DNA of 64,000 nt from assembly GCA_003255025.1 (NCBI GenBank), contig QANY01008599.1, positions 248,001 to 312,000 of the forward strand, read 5' to 3'. Positions 37,051 through 47,765 of this stretch are shown here, in pieces (position 1 is the first letter of the stretch; each line of letters begins with the position of its first letter). Position numbers and translations under genes: made by a program. The notes under the pieces were generated by a model. The model did not search any database. It had not been told where the DNA came from and saw only the letters and a list, made by a program, of their open reading frames with translations. This DNA is from Datisca glomerata (Eukaryota > Streptophyta > Magnoliopsida > Cucurbitales > Datiscaceae).

Positions 37051-39103
37051 ATAGGAATGTAAAGAGTTTTATGCAACAGCTTAAAGTGGAATGAAGATGC
37101 TTCAGCTCATCAAAATCTTTTGAGTTTATTCCAAATTTGGAAAGATTGACAGAAAAAATATATTGATTGATTCAATATTATCAAGAGAAAAATAAATTTG
37201 CTAAAGGTAGACATAAAAATAAAATAATATTAATTTAATAGCAGAATTATCGACATGTCTTTCCTGAAAATGAAATGTGTCTGAATCTTAGTATGAGTTT
37301 AAAAGGAATACTTATCTATATCAATAATGCAAAGTTTTTGCATTATTTTGAGAATTGACGCACACCTCGACTTTTCAACATTTTCACGTCGACGAGACAA
37401 CTAGATTGAATTAAATTAGATGGCTTTGTTCTTTTCTTTGCCGTGGGACGAAAAAAAGAATTTTTTTTCCTGTTTAAAAACAGTGTTTTATACTTTTTTT
37501 TCCCTGTTTAAAAAAAGAAATCAAAAGTTTCAACCTATAAAATCATGTTAATATAATATAGACATGTACAAAATGAAAGAATATAATAGTCCCACAGACA
37601 ATGTTTTTCTTTTCAAAGTTAAAATTCAAGGATTTATAATAGTTTATAAATTAAATATGTTTAATAATGTTATGTAATTAACAACATAAAATTTTTATAA
37701 ATGAATTTAATATATTTTCTAACAATAAAATCATTTTTTAAAATATTTAAAAAATAATGTTACATAGTATAATTTCAAGTATCTTATTTTTAATTTAACA
37801 CATCTAATATATGTAATATCTAAATTTTATATTCTAACATTTTTAATGAATCACTAGACAACTCATTTTATATATAACGTGAAAATCATGTTATTTAGAG
37901 AGAGTTTTATGTTACTTAATCAGAAAAAATTTTATTGAGAATTTATTTAATTCAATGTACAATATGAATTTAATTATAAATATTAAAATTAATACATTTT
38001 CTCTCATTTTATAAAAAAAATTCTTAAATTTTGTCTACGTTAACCAAAAAAAATAGACGTATTACGTATTTATACTAGCATTTAAGAAACGATTCTATCA
38101 ATCATGCAGGATAGAGCGCTTCGACGAGTCATCATGGAGGTTGAAAAGCAGAGACCAATAGAAATAATGGCGTTTGGGGTTATTCAAGTGCTTCATTTAA
38201 CATATATTTTACCTTATTCATCCAATCACTACCTCTTTGGTGTCTCTCTCAGGTATGCTCTTCTCTTTCAAGTATAGAAATCACTAGCTTCTACTGTAAT
38301 TTATCCTTTCTAGAAAGGAAAACTACACAGCTCGTAATTACTTACTTTAAAAAGAGTCTCGTGGATTGTACTTTGAATTTAATTTAATTGCTTTATATTA
38401 CAGGTGGGTCGGCGGTTCCTAGTCCTTTTCTTAGACATCCAATAACGGGGTGTGCTGTGTGCCATTAATCCAAGAGAAAAAGGGGAAATCTAGATCGTGC
38501 TTTGTGATTATGAAGAACAAGTAATGATTTTAGACGACCCAGTTTGCAATGGATGTTTGTTCTGTGAAAATGATTGTCCGATGGTAATAACTTGTCAACT
38601 TTGATCTAATTTTTCCTAGGAATGACCTAAAAGTTGGTAGATTTTAATTGGGTGACGGATTTAAGACTGATCTAATTTGTCATTTAATTAATATAATAAT
38701 GGTGGGTTTTAACTGGGTGAGGGACTTTCTGCTGATTCCGTCATACTTGGAAAGGAACTTGTGGATCATGATGTGTTTGCCTTTGTAGAAAATATGTTCG
38801 GGTCATCCAGATTCTTAATCACTTTTATTTTTATTTTTCTAATTCTGATAGGCAAAGAAGATGAATGAGGATTTGGCTTTTAGTAAAGCACCAAATCTAA
38901 GGGACTACTTGGTTTGGGTTTTGGCCAGAAGAAGCAAATCCCATTTGATCATTATCGTCGAATGATCAAAGCAACTGCAATCTTCTTCTCTCTTCGAGGA
39001 TCTGACCTCATTCTTGTATTGTAGAAGAGCGTTCTATAGTCTGGAGAAAACTTGGAAATCTTCTTAGATACTGTGCTTTAAGTGGTAATTTGTATAAAAA
39101 AAA
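37051..39103. other. AT-rich intergenic region and HAD gene leader
   Basis: 37051-38090 is very AT-rich and shows no gene. 38100-39103 is less AT-rich and probably contains the promoter and one or more 5' UTR exons of the HAD gene starting at 39104, but splice sites there cannot be chosen from sequence alone. Confidence 0.45.
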
Positions 39104-41031
39104 ATGTCAGCTTATGCTCATGAAATGGAGCAGCACTACTCCGCCCAAAGTCTTTCTAGTCAAGGAGGAGGTTCAGGTATGCAATATACTTGAAGCTTTT
39201 CATTTTCTTTGTGCTGTTTTCCAATTGTGAAGAAAAGTATATCTTACCCAAAGACGGCAGATTGAACGTACTTCGTTACGTTGCAAATTGTTTCTCATAA
39301 GATAAAGTTTACATTAATAAGCATCATATCTTGACCTGTACTTTTGATCTGGGCTTTTGAATTATTCTACTGGAGATCTATGTGAAAGTTTTCTGCATAG
39401 GCTTAGTTAGAAAAACAACTGAAGCTGAAACCAGGTGATAATGGATTATCCGACCATCGTATGTCTTAAGGTGTTCCATGCATGCCCAGATTATCTTTTG
39501 CTTCTATTTTGTGCTTTTTTTATGATAGGTAAGTTACTCTTCCTTTTATTGGGACAGAGATGAGAGGAAGCAGCTACATCATGGAATCAGGGTTCTACAT
39601 ATCTTCTTTTGTAGCAGCAATCTTCATTGGTGCGCTTTTAACCATCGGAGTTCTGGTAATCACTTTGATAATAGCGTTGGCTGTAATGTTGCAGTCTTGT
39701 CAAAATAGAAACAAAGGAGTTGTAGAGATACAGAAACAAAGCAATAATTACGATCGGTGCAAAATCTTTTCTTTGCATGCCGAGTTAAACGGTTTGGAAG
39801 TGGACGCCTTTCCGTCGGTTTGCAGGGATTTTTCTGTACAGTATATTCAAGATGGTCAGTATGAAAGAGATTTAGAGTCCACAATTTGGTTGGTTGAGAA
39901 TTACTTCTGTAACGTTGGTGTTGCACCACTGGATGATGGTCTTGATGTTGTGCTTATTGACATTGACTATATTCTTCCTTCAAATCCCGATTCCAGCTAT
40001 CTGCTAATGCACTGGTAGTTTCCTGATGACATATCGTCTACTCCTTTTTCTTAGTGCGTATAAGTTTAGTTTAGTTTCTTTTGTTTTACTTGGCATAAAA
40101 ATAATGGTCCATATGCAAGATTGTGATTAATGTGGTTGTGATTTGTAGCGATTGTAGTGAGGAGGCAAAGGATTTGAAACAAATGTTTTTTCTTAGACTA
40201 TACAAGAAGCTTAGAGCTTGTGGATGGCCTCTCATCTTATTATCAAGAAAACCCGAGAAACTACGGAATGCCACTCTAGAGCACCTTATTTCTGCAGGAT
40301 ACATGGATTGGTCAATGTTGATTATGAGGTCTCCTCTTCTTCCTTGCCATTATATTCCTTCCTTCATTTTGTAAGTGTAAGGATATAATAGTAATGGCTA
40401 AAAGCATACTCAATCCTTTTTCCTCGTAATTCGCAGAAGAATTTACAGCTACTTTGAATATCGAAATTCAAATGGCAAAGTCGGTCATGTTCATTTTCGA
40501 ACTGTATGAGTTGAAAATTATGCACGAAAGCGTACTCGTTTATTTTTCCTCTTCTAGTTTCTAAAATGTTAAATCTACTAGACATTTCGTTGGAAAATAT
40601 CATCTAGGTCTTATAGCTGTTTCAAACTTCAAGGTTCAGTTCTGGATTGACCAAACTTGCTCATCTTAGAGATTAGGATGTTTCAAAGGCCATAATTTTG
40701 TACGTGTCAGTTCATTGGAGACTGGAGATCATATAAAAGTTTAATATTCTCTTTTGTATTTGCAATCACATGTGCAGTTCGTTACAAACTGATAACGAGA
40801 TAGCACTCTTACAGGTCGGAGGATGAAGTGCAGAGCGATAGCCATGAATACTTCTCTCGACGAAGGACGATGTTGCAGAATACAGGGTTCCGTATAACAG
40901 GTGTGATAAGCAGCCACATGGATGCTTTATCAGGGCCAAGTCTTGGAAATCGTATTTTTAAGCTTCCGAATCGTATACAATACACTCTTAATCACCACAT
41001 CAAGGAAAAGGAAACAAGTATATCGCAATAG
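39104..41031 (+). CDS. HAD class IIIB acid-phosphatase-like membrane protein
   Basis: Four exons: 39104-39176, 39558-40014, 40149-40328 and 40815-41031. They give 308 codons in phase throughout. Residues 38-69 form one long hydrophobic segment, so this is probably a type II membrane protein with the HAD domain on the far side. The C-terminal 150 residues match the plant acid phosphatase / vegetative-storage-protein family: [11 protein letters not shown] at 154-164, [17 protein letters not shown] (motif II Ser), and [12 protein letters not shown] near the end. Motif I has D159 and D161 but Ile in place of the usual Thr/Val, and a Tyr before it, so activity is uncertain. I recall an Arabidopsis relative at At2g39920 with the same anchor. 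Confidence 0.88.
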
Positions 41032-41997
41032 ATCCACGTTCAAAAGTGGCAATACTTATTTGTTCTGTTAAAATTTCCAAAGTCTTGCATTGTACAGTCA
41101 AGTTATCCATAGAAGTATATTCTAGTCATCTTATCTTATGAGAAAGGTAAAGCTATTTTCGGGTAATGTGGTGATTTGCATTACGTTGCTCTCTGCAATT
41201 AGCTTCACAGAGCAAGTAGAAAAGTACGAGTGAACCTTGTCTTGAGTAGTTTAGTCATTGATGGATGAAGAACTTCCGGCCGAGGGAGACTGGCTTTCAT
41301 TCAAATATTAGGTAAAGGACTGCTCGGGGAGAAATTTAGTTATGAACATCTGGCAAAGGAAGGCCGGTTCCCTTCAAACTGACACTGTAGTGGAGTTTTT
41401 TTTGGATAACCATGGGTTGTCAGGACTTGTGCACCCGACTAATTTTATGATACTGGTTTATCATGTTTTTATAAGTTTTTATGCACCAGTGAGGGTAAAT
41501 CGCTAGCTTTATCGTGAGGAGAAATTCGGCATTTGCATTACAAGCTTTCGGAAGTAATTTACTGCATGCTAATGCATCACCAACCATTCAAAGCTATCAG
41601 ATATGGTCCTTTTCTTTATATTAGCTCATCAATGGCATAATGAGTCGCAATAAGACAGCAAACGAAACATTTCTCGAAAACATGAACCAAATTACACTGA
41701 AATTTTTTTCCTTGAGAAAAATCGGTATATTTCTGTACAAACTATACGTTCAACGGAGAAAGTTTCAAGCTACAAAGTATTCCACATTTGCTATATATCT
41801 GCTTAAGAAAACTATTCCCCCAATGTACAGACCACATTTGCTATGTATCTGTTTCATCAGAAAATGAAATCCACCAGATTTGCACCAACAAAACGGCAAA
41901 CCAGCAATTCATTTGTCAAGTTCAGGTCACCCAAGAAAACGCTGAAAGAACAGGGGAGATAAATGAACCTGAATCACGGCTGTGGCAGAGCAAGTAG
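41032..41997. other. Intergenic between convergent HAD and GH17 genes
   Basis: Holds both 3' UTRs. No further gene is recognised; the short plus-strand frames at 41640-41997 have no family marks. Confidence 0.5.
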
Positions 41998-43155
41998 CTA
42001 CTGAAACAGCATTAGAGCCATTACCAAGCAAATCCCAACTGAAACAATCAGCAAATCTCTACACCCTCCAGTTGTAGCCGACCCAGAAAACTCGATGTCG
42101 TACTTCTTGGTCAAATTGGGATATATAATTCCCCAATTGCGTCCCGCGTGTGTACTGTTACCATTCTCCCCTCCAGTGTCAAATAGCTCGTATATGTAAG
42201 CCTCCGCCACTCCCTCCTTCCTCAATGGCGTGCCAAACCCCGAGTTCAGGTGCGCCACCAGACCTTTGAGGTACATCTCCGCGTAGGCTTTGTTTGCGTC
42301 GACCTCAGCCGTATCAACGCCATAGCTTGGCCATCCAGTTTCGGTCACAACGACCGGTATATTCTCGTGCCCAGCCACTGCCATGGCGCTAATCATCGCA
42401 TCGACCATCATATCAAAGAGATTCCGGTACCGCACGCCGGTCGTCATGTCGTCCCTGAAATTAAAAGGATGTTCCTGGAACAGAGCATATCCGATTGGTA
42501 TTTCAGAGTTCAATCTGTACAAATTGTAGGGATAGATATTGATCAAGAACGACGAATTGGTATCTCTCAAGAACTGAAGCAAGGGATTCATGACAATATC
42601 GGAGAGAGGATCTTGGAACCTAGCAGCCGAGGGAGGAAACGCCGTCGTCATGATGTTGACGAAAGAGAATGTGGTGGAGACGGAGATCTTGCGAATACCA
42701 AGATCGCGAAGAGCCAAGTGTACGTTTCTGATTGCAGGTAAAAGAAAGGTGGAGAGTTCAGGGGAAGAGTCAAGAAGGTCGTTGCCGACGGAGATGGTGG
42801 TGATCTTGGACCGAGGGTAGAATGGGACGACATGGATGTAAAGCCAGCGGAGGGCGCTCGAGCGGTTGGCGGCAATGGGAGGAATCATGAAGTTGGGAAT
42901 AGTGAGGAGGATGGTGATGTTGGTGTAAGAGAAGGATCGGACTAGGTTTGGGTCTGAGTCTTCGACGCGAACCGCCGTGAGCTTGAGGGTGTCAATGGCT
43001 TTGGAGATGAGCTCCGGTGATGGCGAGCGATTGGGACTGGTTGCGGTCGTTGTGGCGGAGTAAGTGGCGCCGAGGATGGGAAGCGCCGTGGTTAGCGTGA
43101 GGAGTGAGAAAAGGTATAGAGAGAAAGTGAGGGTGAAGAAGAACCTGAGCAACAT
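41998..43155 (-). CDS. GH17 glucan endo-1,3-beta-glucosidase-like, GPI-anchored
   Basis: Single exon of 385 codons. The frame is open further upstream to 43275, but the ATG at 43155 starts a clean signal peptide (M-L-L-R-F-F-F-T-L-T, hydrophobic to about residue 26). The extra 40 upstream codons come from a TC-rich leader, so I choose 43155. Family marks: W-P-S-Y-G with nucleophile Glu272 in V-T-E-T-G-W-P-S, and F-D-E/T-G-G-E-N near the C-terminus. A hydrophobic tail (last about 20 residues after G-S-A-T-T-G-G) suggests a GPI signal, placing it at the outer plasma membrane or plasmodesmata. The acid/base box reads S-V-G-N-D instead of S-V-G-N-E (Asp126). No CBM43 domain follows. Members hydrolyse callose-type beta-1,3-glucan; catalysis is uncertain here. 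Confidence 0.92.
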   Translation of the reverse strand: MLLRFFFTLTFSLYLFSLLTLTTALPILGATYSATTTATSPNRSPSPELISKAIDTLKLTAVRVEDSDPNLVRSFSYTNITILLTIPNFMIPPIAANRSSALRWLYIHVVPFYPRSKITTISVGNDLLDSSPELSTFLLPAIRNVHLALRDLGIRKISVSTTFSFVNIMTTAFPPSAARFQDPLSDIVMNPLLQFLRDTNSSFLINIYPYNLYRLNSEIPIGYALFQEHPFNFRDDMTTGVRYRNLFDMMVDAMISAMAVAGHENIPVVVTETGWPSYGVDTAEVDANKAYAEMYLKGLVAHLNSGFGTPLRKEGVAEAYIYELFDTGGENGNSTHAGRNWGIIYPNLTKKYDIEFSGSATTGGCRDLLIVSVGICLVMALMLFQ

Positions 43156-43178
43156 GTCTGCGAATTCTTGAGTGAGCG

Positions 43179-43204
43179 AGAGAGAGAGAGAGAGAGAGAG
43201 AGAG
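43179..43204. repeat. (GA)n microsatellite in the GH17 leader
   Basis: Thirteen or so AG repeats just upstream of the GH17 start codon; on the transcribed strand it is a CT-rich leader. Confidence 0.9.
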
Positions 43205-44957
43205 TAGTGGTAGGCGCTGGTGAAATGGCGCGCAACAGGTGGACGTTTGAAAAAGGGGGTGCGTACAGCGCACAACTTATAGGTTAGCCGAAAGCTGGAT
43301 GTTATTTAGAGATCGGTTGACATAAGATTTTAAGTAAAAGATTTTTGAAATAAAATTACTAAAATATATTTGCGAGAATATATATAAAAAAATTAAGATT
43401 ATAGTGTTTGGTGATAGTTGAGAATGTTATGCAATAATAGTGAAAATATTATAAATAAATTATTACTTTATAATTTTACTCTTATACTAAATTAATGTTA
43501 TAATTAGAATAATTGCATTTCTCTTCCAAAAACTTCAATTTCTTAAGAGAAAAATAATGGTCTAAAGCCATCTAAAAAAATTTTCTACTTTTTAAAAAAT
43601 AAATTAGTTTGGCAACTTTGTTTTTTATTCTTCTTTAAAACTCATTTTTTTCTCTTTTTTGTCCAATTTTTTCACCTTGGTTTCCTCTTTCTTAAAATTC
43701 TCTTTACGTCGTTTCATCTGAAATGTCTTTTGTTTACTACTCCCACTAATGGCGTTGCTTTGCTACTATTAGGGATAGCGTGATTTGAGGGATTAAGGTC
43801 CCAAGAAGTTTCAAGGTTAGATCAGGAAAAGAACGGGAAGATAAAGAGCATTTGGTCGAAGAAATCAATCTAAGAAAAGGTGGGATCGAAATAGGTCTGA
43901 AGATGGTGATGATGAAGAAGAAGGGGAGAAGATTGCTTGTCGTGATGGTGATGATAGTAAAGGTCTTGGAGAGATATTTTCCCCTTTTCCTCAAGTTCGT
44001 CATCTTCTTAAGCATCTCTCTTTCTCTCTCTCCAATTTTGTCTCTCTCTTCAATTTTTAGGAACACCATGTTCATGTCAAAAATGCGATTTCAGGTCAAA
44101 ATCACCATTTTCAAGCCAAATTATTTTTCCCAAACGTCCGGACTCAATAACAAAAACAGATGTGATGACAGGTTAATTTGAGCAAATTCATTATTAGTGA
44201 TTTTCTAAGATTGTGGGAGTTTGGATAACCCCCTATCAAGGAAGGTTTCAAATACCCTTGAAACATGCATTTTAGGAATTCCATGATTTCTTAATTTTTT
44301 TTAACCAAACAGAGGCATATGTTACTCTTCAGGAATTGGACCAAACTTTTCTCATACCAAACGGCCGCTTACGGTTTGTTTGAGTGACGATTTTGATTCA
44401 AGAGCTTCTTTGCCGCGACTGCGGCGGACTTGAGGATTTTATTAATTTATTAAATGAACCTTCACGTGTTATCTTAATTTTGAGAAAAATGAAAGATAAA
44501 AAAAGACTCCTTAAACTTAGTATCATCTGTATGAGTACGTATATCTCCAAACTTGAAAAATACAATAAACTTCAATAAGTAATAAGGCATTTTCAATCAG
44601 CACACACCTCAGTTAAAAAATAAACAATAAACGTGAAAATACTTTAATTTAAATGTGGTGCAAAATAATGACATGGTGCTCACAGAAAAAAAATTGATTG
44701 TGATTTTTTTTACATTTTTAGCATTTAGCTAAGATCAAGATTATTAACAGAATGGGAGGACAGATCATTTTTTAATTTTAGAAGGTGTACTTGCAACTGA
44801 CTCAACCCTCCATTCTAAAAATTATTCTCATTCTTAGTTGGAAACAGTGTTCGACAACTAGATTCCCGGTAAACATAATTGAATCAAACTTGATCTAGTA
44901 CACCCCTAATGATAGGACTAAACATTTTCAGACGGGATGTATATATATATATATAGC
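43205..44957. other. AT-rich intergenic region
   Basis: Probable GH17 promoter next to 43205, then AT-rich sequence. 43745-44200 is a G/A-rich then T/C-rich stretch that opens frames on both strands without family marks. A (TA)n run lies at 44940-44955 next to the ARM gene stop codon. Confidence 0.5.
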
Positions 44958-47609
44958 TTATTGAGTTCTCAATAGAACCGTGGAGTCTTGATGCCCAGCC
45001 GAGTCTCCACATTGCTCTGAACACTCAACACTAATATCTACAACTTTGCTTCCAATTAAAGATGTAGCAACAGCTACCAATTCAGGATCATCCATATGCT
45101 TCTTCCAGGCTTCTTCAAATTGCACGCCTTTGCACCTGGACGCAACAAGATCCGAGTTAAGAAGACCCAAAACAAAAGGTCCCAATGGAAAATGCTTAAC
45201 AAGAAAATACTCAGGGATAGAAGATTATAGCGAAGGTGTTACTTCTGTAGCAAGATGAGTGTGCGAAGAACATGTGTTTGTATTTCCACACAAGACCTTC
45301 TCAATGGTCCCTTTTTGTACAATACAGCCAGCTCATCCACCAGTCTGGTGACATGTATGAGAGCAAAATGAAGGAATTAGTAGTCAAAAGTTCAAGCTTA
45401 TAGAATCAAAGAGAAGTTTAATTTAGAAGAGCTTATGCGCACTACAATAATCATAGAGTTTTGAGGTAGCTTCCACAACTATCCCCCGGGAAAAAAAGAT
45501 CATATCCTTAACATTTCTGATATATAAGGAACATTTTATAGACATTTCAGGAAATCAAGGTACAATAGAAGAATTCATTTGACCTTTCAACAAATGAGGT
45601 GTTCCTTATCCACGTTAACCTTATAACTGTGTTTATCCGTTGTAGAACCTGCACATTATAGAAAGATAAACCCAATAAGTCACGTCAGGTGATAGTAGAT
45701 GTCTTCGAAGAAAAATATAATGATGGTCAAAATCCATGATCAAGTAAACGATTTCGTCTGACTTATATGGAAGTACAGATTAAGATATGAAAATAAGACT
45801 ACCACCCAAATTCTTACCAGCAGAACAGTTTCATCGTCGTCTGCTTTCATCCACTGGAAGAAAAGAGGAAATATCCGCCTTGTATGTGCCAACAAAACCA
45901 GACCAACACGATTGAGAAGTGGCTCAATATGTTGAAGCCATGCAACTCGGCGTTCCTTATTTCTTGGTTGACGCTCTAAATGACTTAACATCTCATTTAG
46001 CATCCTTTCAAACCTATGTAGACAGTACATGTGTACAGAGATAATGTATAACATTTATCCCATAAAGAAAACATGGCAGATAGCCTCATGGTTGGTAATA
46101 AGAAAGCATAGCATACAAGCAGAGATCAATAACAATTACAAAAGTAAAAGAAGTTTACCATGAACTACGGGGATTGCTTTGCAGAATACTAGTTGCAAGT
46201 AGTACTGACATCTCAACTACGTGGAGCCATATCTCATCACCGGAAGCAATATTCTGGCAGCAGGCATCGAGAATCACGTCCTCATACCAGCCAAGCTCTG
46301 CAGAATTTACATTTTTCACAACATGTTTAAATGTAATCATGCCCTGTCCCTGAAACAGATTAGATAAAAGAAAACTCATCCTCCTGCCTTAGTTCTATTC
46401 CATCTCCATGTCAGTCTTCCAACTAGCATCAAAGGCAAGGTTTTAATTTTTAATACAACTGAACTTGTCTGTCACTGAACAGTTGGGCATAATAAAACGA
46501 AGAGTAAAGACAAATCATAGGTCCAAACAACAAAAACTAAAATTTAGCCTATTGAACAGATAATCCTCTGGTTACCCTGAAGTTGCCACGACGTCTTAAT
46601 TTAATTCCCTCATGAACAACTTTATTTTCTCATCTTAATAAGGATGGAAAATTCAGCAGGAGGAGGAATAGAAGTCCGAGAAAAACTAAGCTACGTAAGG
46701 TGATTTGAAGATGCTAATCGATTTCCATAGCAATGTGATTTCAAGACAACGCTTCATGCCAAGCATAACGCAACATGAGTTCTAACAAACCTCAAATCAT
46801 ATGAAACTATAAAAAGTCCAATACATACTTTCACTTCCGGCGACCAGTGATCAAGAGCAGTCAGCGCACAAGGAATCACCAAGGTACATAACTTCCCCAA
46901 GTGTGGATAATCAACCTGCAATCAAGTTCAAAATGACCTCAAGTTGAGCTGCTATTCTGAGTAGTAAACTGAGGTATTAGCCACAAAATAACACCACATT
47001 CATTCGCCAAAAACACATGGACCTGATTAGCAAACCATCTAAACTGGCAAGCAGCAAGAATGGCAAATCCGACTGGCACTCTTGCTGATGCGGCCGATAC
47101 CTGGTCGACCTCATCAGATTTATCTATTGAGCTCTCCTTAATTCTCTCTTTCAACAATGGCAACACCTCAGGAATCAATTCCACGACAAGTCTCTTCTCC
47201 TCGGGGACCAAACCACAACTCAAACCTAAATCATTGATCCTCGTCGAATTTCTCTCAGCAAAAGCTGTAACGTACGCCTTCGAGAGTGTTCGAACGGCCG
47301 AGTCTGCGAAAACTGAAAGGTCTAGTGGAATCCATGAGAGAAGGTCGTGGGTTGAGGATTGGGAGGAAGATGATAAGGCACATGCTAAAGTGAAGTCTCT
47401 GATGGAGGCGCGGGTTTGGTCCTCCGTGAGCTTAGAGCTAGGGCTTGGTGCTAATACTTTGCGAGGAAGAAGAGATTCGAGGAAGGCTTTAACGGAGATG
47501 GTGGATCCTTCCCGGGGTTCATAGTGGGTTTTCGATAGTTTTCCTATGATTTGTTCCGACAACCTAAAATGACAAAACCAAAAGAGGAAGTTTCAGAAGA
47601 AATGAGAGA

Positions 47610-47676
<67 letters not shown>

Positions 47677-47720
47677 TACTGAATGAGAAGGTCGTGGAAG
47701 ACAAAGGACGAGTCGGACAT
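44958..47720 (-). CDS. ARM-repeat protein, TELO2-interacting-protein-2-like (tentative)
   Basis: Eight exons on the minus strand: 47720-47680, 47563-47023, 46915-46829, 46349-46159, 46013-45818, 45648-45584, 45344-45243 and 45135-44958. They give 466 codons, every junction GT/AG and in phase. The protein is largely helical with leucine-rich stretches (E-L-I-P-E-V-L-P-L-L-K, H-V-V-E-M-S-V-L-L-A). W-L-Q-H-I-E-P-L-L-N and V-I-R-L-T-W-I-R-N are the most family-like blocks. I recall an Arabidopsis homologue (At2g39910) annotated as ARM-repeat; the TTI2 link, a partner in the TELO2-TTI1-TTI2 chaperone complex for PIKK kinases, is inference. An in-frame ATG at 47744 would add eight residues. A long GA microsatellite lies in intron 1, and a foldback element begins about 40 bp upstream of the start. 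Confidence 0.87.
47604..47674. repeat. (AG)n microsatellite, about 70 bp, in intron 1 of the ARM gene
   Basis: Nearly pure AG dinucleotides with one GGG interruption. It ends five bases from the intron 1 donor site on the minus strand, giving a CT-rich intron start. Confidence 0.93.
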
Positions 47721-47765
47721 TTCTGACTCCACTCCGCTAGGCACCGAGATAACCGTAGAATTTTT

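Noticed and set aside
42250..42820. Plus-strand frames opposite the GH17 gene
   Set aside because: Shadows of a GC-richer coding exon on the other strand.
43155..43275. Upstream GH17 start at 43275
   Set aside because: The added 40 residues are mostly a Ser-Leu run encoded by the CT microsatellite and would bury the signal peptide internally.
47060..47524. 154-codon plus-strand frame opposite ARM exon 2
   Set aside because: Antisense shadow of a well-supported coding exon.
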